Source of the DNA: Aurantimonas coralicida_A
Lineage (GTDB): Bacteria > Pseudomonadota > Alphaproteobacteria > Rhizobiales > Rhizobiaceae
Length of the DNA: 64,000 nucleotides
Direction of reading: 5' to 3'
Assembly: GCF_036016755.1 (NCBI RefSeq)
Contig: NZ_JAYXIH010000013.1
Location: 31,568-95,567 of the forward strand
Below the pieces are notes generated by a model. It ran no database searches, was not told the DNA's origin, and saw only the letters and a list, made by a program, of their open reading frames with translations. The translations under genes and the position numbers were made by a program. Below, one piece after another: positions 58,736 through 64,000 of the stretch (position 1 is its first letter; the number at the start of each line of letters is the position of its first letter).

Positions 58736-60654
58736 CGAGCCGGATCGGACAACCGGACACCCACGCTGATCAAGCGCTGCGCCAATGCCTTGATCAGCAG
58801 CCACTGACCAGTTTTGTGATGGTGGCGGGCGCAGGTTCGGGCAAGACGACGTCGCTGGTGAAAGCGCTTGCTCATCTTTCAGCTACTCGCGCCGCCGCAT
58901 TGCGGCGCCGAGGTCAGCGTATCGCCTGCATCACCTATACGGAGGTCGCCGTTGGCGAGATATGGGGCGATGTCGGCAACGACAGTCTCTTCCACGTCTC
59001 GACGATTCACAGCTTCCTCTGGACGGTCGTGAGCCCTTTCCAGCAGGATCTTCGGAGGTGGGTGGCCGGACGTATCCAGGAGAAGATTGCCGCTGCCCAG
59101 GAGCGCTTGGACAATCCAAGAACGCGGGCAAACACTCGCGAGACGCTTGCGCGCGACATGGAGCGATACCAGCGCCAGACCGACGCGCTCGCCAGCGTGG
59201 TTCGGTTCACCTACGGGACTGGCAGTGACTACGCCAAGGGCATCCTTGGGCACGACGATATCCTGAAGATCGGGCCCGCTTTGATCGAGGAGCGGCCGCT
59301 GTTGCGGACGCTGATCGCCAATCGCTTTCCGTTCATTTTTGTCGATGAGAGCCAGGACACGAGCCCGACCTTCATTGCCGCCCTCAGGCAAATCGCGGAA
59401 ACCGTGGGGCAAGGCTTCTGCCTCGGTTTCTTCGGCGATCCAATGCAGAAGATCTACACGACCGGCGCAGGCCCGATTTTGCTGGGCGAAGGATGGAACG
59501 AGATCACCAAACCGGAGAACTTCCGGTGTCCAACAAGCGTGCTCGCCGTGGTCAACAGGATCCGTGCCGAGGACGACGGGCTCCAGCAGACCCGCGGCCG
59601 GACGATAGAGCGCGATGGCATTGTCGGATCGGTTGTGGGATCTGCGCGCCTGTTCATCCTGCCGGCCGACGGTCAGAGAACCGAGCGCCTAGCCCTCGTG
59701 CGACAGTGGCTTGCGACCGAGAACCACGATCCGCTCTGGCAGAGTGACGATGACGATGCGGATGTCCGGGTGCTTGTGTTGGTGCATCGCATGGCCGCGC
59801 GCCGGCTCGGCTTCCCGAACCTCTATGCCGCGCTGAACGATCAGGCGCCCCCGAGCCTGAAGGACGGGCTGTTGGACGGCACTGCCTGGGTGCTCAGACC
59901 ATTCATGACATTCGTATTGCCATTGGTCATCGCGGCGCGAGCCGGCCAGGATTTCGATGTCATGTCGGCGCTGCGGTCAAACTGCCCGTTGTTGGGCCCG
60001 GACCGACTGTCCGATCAGAACGCGCCCGCCATGATTGCTCGCTTGCGCGCGGACGTGCCGCGCCTCGTGGCGATGTTTGAGTCCCTCGCAGGGACAACCG
60101 TCCGGCAGGTGCTCACGTTCGTGCACGAGCGGGAGCTGATGAGCTTGGACGATAGGTTTGTCGCGTACCTGGAAGGCGGCGGCGCTGCGGCGGTTGAAGA
60201 GGAGGCGGGCGCCGAACAGGGGGCGGTGAACGCGTTCCTTGATTGTGCAGCCGCGGAGTTTTGGGGATATCGCGAATATATTGAAGACCAGTCCCCGTTC
60301 GCGACGCAGCAAGGCGTTAAGGGCGCGGAGTTTGCGCGCGTCCTTGTGATTCTCGACGACGAGGAGGGTGACTACAATCTTTTCTCTTACGGGAAGTATT
60401 TCGGAATCTCGCCGCTGTCGGCCACCGATCAGAAGCATCTCGATGATGGGACTGACTCAGTCCTCGGCCGGACCCGTCGCCTCTTCTATGTCTGTTGTTC
60501 ACGAGCTTTTCAGGACCTGGCCGTCGTGCTCTTCGTTCCGGATGTGGCCGCAGCTCGCGCGGCCATCGAGGCCAGGGCGCTGTTTCCTGCCATCGACATT
60601 TACGACTTACCGGCCCTTGTGGCGCTAAATGCACCGGGTGCTGAGATGGGATAG
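58732..60654 (+). CDS. UvrD/Rep-like helicase, GajB-like (Gabija)
   Basis: A 640-residue superfamily 1 helicase. P-loop VMVAGAGSGKTTSLVKAL (near 32), IACITYTEVAVGEI (motif Ia-type), IFVDESQDTSP (Walker B, near 202), FGDPMQKIY (motif III-type), QGVKGAEFARVLVILDDEEGDYNLF (near 526, motif V-type) and TRRLFYVCCSRAF (motif VI-type). Its coupled start to the OLD gene and its size class put it with GajB. In Gabija the two proteins form one complex and degrade DNA upon nucleotide depletion; that outcome is inferred. Confidence 0.87.
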   Translation: MTSRIGQPDTHADQALRQCLDQQPLTSFVMVAGAGSGKTTSLVKALAHLSATRAAALRRRGQRIACITYTEVAVGEIWGDVGNDSLFHVSTIHSFLWTVVSPFQQDLRRWVAGRIQEKIAAAQERLDNPRTRANTRETLARDMERYQRQTDALASVVRFTYGTGSDYAKGILGHDDILKIGPALIEERPLLRTLIANRFPFIFVDESQDTSPTFIAALRQIAETVGQGFCLGFFGDPMQKIYTTGAGPILLGEGWNEITKPENFRCPTSVLAVVNRIRAEDDGLQQTRGRTIERDGIVGSVVGSARLFILPADGQRTERLALVRQWLATENHDPLWQSDDDDADVRVLVLVHRMAARRLGFPNLYAALNDQAPPSLKDGLLDGTAWVLRPFMTFVLPLVIAARAGQDFDVMSALRSNCPLLGPDRLSDQNAPAMIARLRADVPRLVAMFESLAGTTVRQVLTFVHERELMSLDDRFVAYLEGGGAAAVEEEAGAEQGAVNAFLDCAAAEFWGYREYIEDQSPFATQQGVKGAEFARVLVILDDEEGDYNLFSYGKYFGISPLSATDQKHLDDGTDSVLGRTRRLFYVCCSRAFQDLAVVLFVPDVAAARAAIEARALFPAIDIYDLPALVALNAPGAEMG

Positions 60655-60672
60655 GAATGGCGGCCAAGGGCG

Positions 60673-63030
60673 CTATTTTATCTCCAAAGCCTTCTTTACG
60701 GCGCCAGCCACATCGCCATGATTGGTGCATCGTATCTGGCCGGTCGTCGTCATCCGCCAGACAGAAAAGCCGGAGCTATTCGTTTGCTTCATCGTTTCGG
60801 CGGACCATGTCCCGTCCGTGATGAAACGAACCAGAATGCGCTGCTGGCCTTTCTCATCCCGGATCGCCAGCAATTTACGTCCAGCTTCTGTCTGAAGAAG
60901 GAAGCCGCCTTTGGGATCGATCGCGATTATCCTCTTGTCTTTCCAGACAAGGAAGTCGGGGAAGAAGCGTCGGCTCTCGCCCTTATCCAAGAGCGGTATC
61001 GAATATCCACCATTCACCGGATTTCGGACCCAGGTAAGGCCTGTGTTGTCTATTTCCTGAGCGACTGCGAGTTCTGGGCCATTGAGATCGCTATAGCAGT
61101 CATGGACAGCGTTGGCGAACTTGTGGGTAGCGTCCGGGCGAACGAAAACCGCGCCGACTGTGTAAGGGTTTGAATCCTCGAACGCCAATTCCGCGTGCGA
61201 CAGATAGGTGTCGACCAAGCCCTCGGCGTCCTCGCGCAACTGCTGCGCGGCAACACTTGAAATCTCGACCCGGGCTTCAAATTTCGGGTCGGCCCAATCA
61301 ATCGTTTTGACTGCTTCGGGGTACCGGGACTGCATGTGCCGTCGAACGAGCCAACGAGCTATCACACGGTTGGAATGATCTTTGACATGAGTTTCGATCG
61401 ATGGCTTGGAGCCGTCGCCGATTTGTTGGATTGCGCGAGTCAGCTCGCCAGCGCCCTGAACATTCACGGAATCCGCAGTGTAATCGTGGATCGAAGCTAT
61501 GGCGTCGGTCAGCGGCTCGACAGATTCGTCAGCGTCGATGTGGATTTCAGGGATGGTGAGCGTTTGCTTCGGCTCGATGCGCGACCGCCGCCGGTCACGG
61601 GCATCGCTGAAACCCTCCAGCTTAACGTCCGGCATCTCGGAGGCGATCTTGCGGCGCACCACCTCGAGTATCTTCGGGAATTCCTGCTTGCTGTCGATGC
61701 GGATGTAGAAATTTGCAGTGTTCAGCAAAGGATCCGGATAGTGGCGCGCACCGGGTTGCCTTAAGACACGGCCAATCACCTGCTCAACTTGGAGAGCCGA
61801 TCCCATCGATTTGTCGATATAAGCAAAACAGCAAGCCGGATCGTCCCAGCCCTCCTGCAGGCCTTGATTGAAGATGATGTGCCGATACGTCCCTTGCGAG
61901 AACACCGCGAAATCATCTTCGCCACCTGAAAACAGTGTGAACCCTTCTGGCGCAGGATAGTCCTTCTGACTCATTTTGAGGTCGCAGTAGAGCGCGATCT
62001 CGTCGGCAGGGATTCCTTTTTCCTCTGTCAGATAGCGCCAGATCAGGATCGGCGGCGCTTTGCGTTGATTGAACGGTCGATGAGGGTTATCGGCAGTTCC
62101 ATCGTCCTGGCTGATATTCGTGCGGCAGACATAGATTGCCTTCGGAAGAAAGCCCGCTTCGAGTTCGTCCGCTTTGAGCGTGGCGAGCTGGAAGTCCTCA
62201 ATCATATCATTGAGGGTTGTTTCCATCTCGGTGTCATAGCCGCCGAGCACAATCTGCCGTTTTACAAGGCCCGCATCGACAGGCTCCTTCGACCTGATGG
62301 CGGTGATCAAGCAGCGAGAGGGGCTATCGTCGGGATCAGAGATTGCTTCCGCACTCCATCCCACCTGCTTAAGCCGATCGATAATTTGCCCTAACTTGCC
62401 GGGAGTCCGCATCGTGGCCGAAGCCGCGAGAATAACATCCGGCTCCAGTTCAAGAAGCAAATCCGTCTGCTGGTCCGACAGATTGTGAGCCTCATCATAC
62501 ACAATGATCAGTGGGCGCCGATCCGATGCGGTGGGTGCCTTCCTCTCGGCGAGTATTTCCCAAAGCGCGCCGTCGTTCTCGTCCTCGTCCTTCTGGTGGA
62601 CTTTGAGCTTGCCGTCGCTTTTTGACTTCTGATTGAAGCTACCCACTGTAGTCAGCAAGATACACGCCTGCGAGTCGTCTTGGATTTGTTCGACTTTCGC
62701 TTCGCCCAGATACGCGGTCGCGAACTCGGGGATGAGGTGCTCGTATTTCCCGCCAGCCTCAAAGTTGGCGAACGTCTGATTGACGACCGCCTTGGATTTG
62801 GAAATCCACAGCACAACGGGTTCGAGATGCATTCCCGCACGAAGCAGTGACACCGTGTCCGCGAGTATTGCCGTCTTGCCGGAACCGGTGAGCGATGCGA
62901 GCGCCTGGTAGAATGGGGTCGGCCAGCCCATGTATTCGATCGGTCGTTTTTTGTCGGTGGCCAGGAGCCCATACCGAGCGACAATCTGCTGAGAGGCTTT
63001 CGTTTGAAAGGGAAGTAACTCGATGCTCAC
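60673..63030 (-). CDS. type III restriction enzyme, Res subunit
   Basis: A 785-residue Res protein: helicase domain with LASLTGSGKTAIL (Walker A, 46-54), IVYDEAHNL (near 175, DEAH-type box), SATMRTPG, and GRVLRQPGARHY (motif VI-type); then the nuclease PD...DxK in RFFPDFLVWKDKRIIAIDPKG near 705-720. ATG 63028-63030 overlaps the mod stop. Together with Mod it cleaves DNA that has asymmetric unmethylated sites. Looks intact. Only 18 bases separate it from the convergent GajB-like gene. Base use seems somewhat less GC-rich than the backbone. Confidence 0.92.
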   Translation of the reverse strand: MSIELLPFQTKASQQIVARYGLLATDKKRPIEYMGWPTPFYQALASLTGSGKTAILADTVSLLRAGMHLEPVVLWISKSKAVVNQTFANFEAGGKYEHLIPEFATAYLGEAKVEQIQDDSQACILLTTVGSFNQKSKSDGKLKVHQKDEDENDGALWEILAERKAPTASDRRPLIIVYDEAHNLSDQQTDLLLELEPDVILAASATMRTPGKLGQIIDRLKQVGWSAEAISDPDDSPSRCLITAIRSKEPVDAGLVKRQIVLGGYDTEMETTLNDMIEDFQLATLKADELEAGFLPKAIYVCRTNISQDDGTADNPHRPFNQRKAPPILIWRYLTEEKGIPADEIALYCDLKMSQKDYPAPEGFTLFSGGEDDFAVFSQGTYRHIIFNQGLQEGWDDPACCFAYIDKSMGSALQVEQVIGRVLRQPGARHYPDPLLNTANFYIRIDSKQEFPKILEVVRRKIASEMPDVKLEGFSDARDRRRSRIEPKQTLTIPEIHIDADESVEPLTDAIASIHDYTADSVNVQGAGELTRAIQQIGDGSKPSIETHVKDHSNRVIARWLVRRHMQSRYPEAVKTIDWADPKFEARVEISSVAAQQLREDAEGLVDTYLSHAELAFEDSNPYTVGAVFVRPDATHKFANAVHDCYSDLNGPELAVAQEIDNTGLTWVRNPVNGGYSIPLLDKGESRRFFPDFLVWKDKRIIAIDPKGGFLLQTEAGRKLLAIRDEKGQQRILVRFITDGTWSAETMKQTNSSGFSVWRMTTTGQIRCTNHGDVAGAVKKALEIK

Positions 63031-64000
63031 GCGGCGCTCTCCTCGCCGGCATCTGATGTCGATCCGACTCCATAGGGGTGTAATGCTTCGTTAAACCCCA
63101 GCGCATCGAGGATGCGATTCGGAATTTGGTAGAACTCGACATTCGGACCGCTGTACGTCGAGATTCGCGCATACACGTGGAACGGCTGCGCGAGCCCCTC
63201 GGCCTTTGCTTCCGCTGCGATTGCTCGGAATGACGTGCGATTGAGAACCGAAGGCTGGTCCGGACCGTTCCAGATCAGGAAGAAACCTTCGCCCCGCGCG
63301 CTTTTCGCAAACAGATATGAATGTGTTCCCGCCGGCAGGCGCCTCAAATGTGCTGCTGCTCGATCCTTCTGATCCCAATAAGAGGTCAACAGCAGATCGA
63401 CCATCTCCTCCCGTTCGAGAGCTAACACTGCCGACGCGTCGACCTGCGACATGAGTTTCGAGAACCGGAAGCCGCTGGAAAGCGGCGCGGCGGTAATCGC
63501 GGAAACACGTTTCTTATTAACACGCTCTCCTGTCACCGCACGCTTCAGACGCTCGTAGGTGAGAGTGCGGGCGTACGCATCGCCGCGCTCCGGGCGCCCC
63601 TGCTCAATCAACAAGAAGCGCCGATCGGCTCCTGATTCAGCGTTCAACTCCATGATCGCATGCGCGGTTGTTCCGGATCCTGCAAACGGATCGAGCACGA
63701 TGCCTGTGGGTGGGCACCAAATTTGGACGATTTTCTTGATGAGCTTCATGGGCTTTACAGTCTCAAAGCCATGGCCGGGTCCGACGATCGAAGTAAGCTC
63801 GTTGATGCCAATCTGGCTATGGCCCGAATGCTCATGATCCCAAGAGGTTGTGCCGATATCCAAGGGCTCCTCATAGTCATCGTCGGACCAGTAATACCAA
63901 CGGGCGCTGATCAAGACCCATGCGCCCACTCTCGCATTCCGATGGACGTGATTTTCCAGGGCTGATCGACGAGCTTGTTCCAAGCTGCGCAGCAGTGGGC
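63027..64000 (-). CDS. type III DNA methyltransferase, Mod subunit (C-terminal part)
   Basis: The frame is open to the window end and continues past it (no start is visible; the first in-frame start-like codon is not a true start). Present: VLDPFAGSGTTAHAIMELN, the SAM-binding motif I, after a KPMKLIKKIVQIWCPPTGI stretch; the catalytic DPPY-type motif must lie upstream beyond 64000, as in beta-class methyltransferases. It overlaps the Res start by ATGA. C-terminal 200 residues are the target-recognition part, specificity unknown. Confidence 0.9.
   Translation of the reverse strand, partial: PLLRSLEQARRSALENHVHRNARVGAWVLISARWYYWSDDDYEEPLDIGTTSWDHEHSGHSQIGINELTSIVGPGHGFETVKPMKLIKKIVQIWCPPTGIVLDPFAGSGTTAHAIMELNAESGADRRFLLIEQGRPERGDAYARTLTYERLKRAVTGERVNKKRVSAITAAPLSSGFRFSKLMSQVDASAVLALEREEMVDLLLTSYWDQKDRAAAHLRRLPAGTHSYLFAKSARGEGFFLIWNGPDQPSVLNRTSFRAIAAEAKAEGLAQPFHVYARISTYSGPNVEFYQIPNRILDALGFNEALHPYGVGSTSDAGEESAA

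Noticed and set aside
1..64000. CRISPR array
   Set aside because: No set of regularly spaced identical repeats of 24-40 bp was seen; the repeats noted have two or three copies and irregular or helical-turn spacing.

Overview
The window is high-GC DNA from an alphaproteobacterium. The guaA protein and the trb/DUF736/DUF2840/DUF2274/DUF2285 conjugation backbone fit Sphingomonadales or Hyphomicrobiales, and I cannot separate the two from this sequence. Chromosomal genes occupy 1-3.5 kb: the end of an unknown gene, a TspO-like protein, an MTA/SAH nucleosidase, a DUF892 ferritin-like protein and guaA. A P4-type tyrosine integrase begins 291 bp after guaA, a known island hotspot. It is followed by an AlpA-like regulator and a scar with the 3' halves of two tRNA genes plus three 17-bp direct repeats. 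So 3.5-5.8 kb reads as an island boundary with at least one older integration event.

From 5.8 to 12 kb lies a cargo or chromosomal block: a 2OG-Fe(II) oxygenase coupled to ada, an SDR, a TetR-controlled SDR-MFS operon with a visible operator pair, a broken NlpC/P60 fragment and a LysR regulator. From 13 to 53 kb is a nearly complete conjugative element (ICE or plasmid-like), mostly on the minus strand: trbB-C-D-E-J-K-L-F-G-I, a CopG-type protein, TraG coupling protein, DUF3363 relaxase, transglycosylase, DUF736, TraF-like peptidase, DUF2840, parA, repA, a parB-like gene, an ArdC-like antirestriction protein and a very large strawberry-notch/methylase gene. repA holds three iteron-like repeats, a DnaA box and an AT-rich stretch near its 3' end, so the element probably has a replication origin.

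A complete cargo-free Tn7-like transposon (30624-35536: tnsA-like, DDE transposase, AAA ATPase, tniQ) sits in the 3' end of repA, flanked by the 5-bp duplication GCCAC. It cut off the last 44 codons of repA and separated repA from parA, to which repA had been coupled by an ATGA overlap. Its TniQ carries an additional C-terminal DNA-binding module resembling that of IS630 transposases.

From 53.5 kb to the end is a defence cargo: an AbiEi-type protein, a HipA kinase with an AbiEi-like N-terminal extension behind an operator-flanked promoter, a Gabija-like OLD nuclease plus UvrD-like helicase pair, and a convergent type III restriction-modification operon whose methylase runs off the window.

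Two sets of possible structured RNAs are not explained by the genes. One is a two-copy element (about 39161-39239 and 42360-42474) with compensating changes in a 10-bp stem. The other is a leader shared by the ardC-like and parB-like genes and, in diverged form, by the strawberry-notch gene. A 109-bp duplication around the single N at 46920 is almost certainly an assembly artefact: removing 110 bases restores one open frame of 1447 codons.
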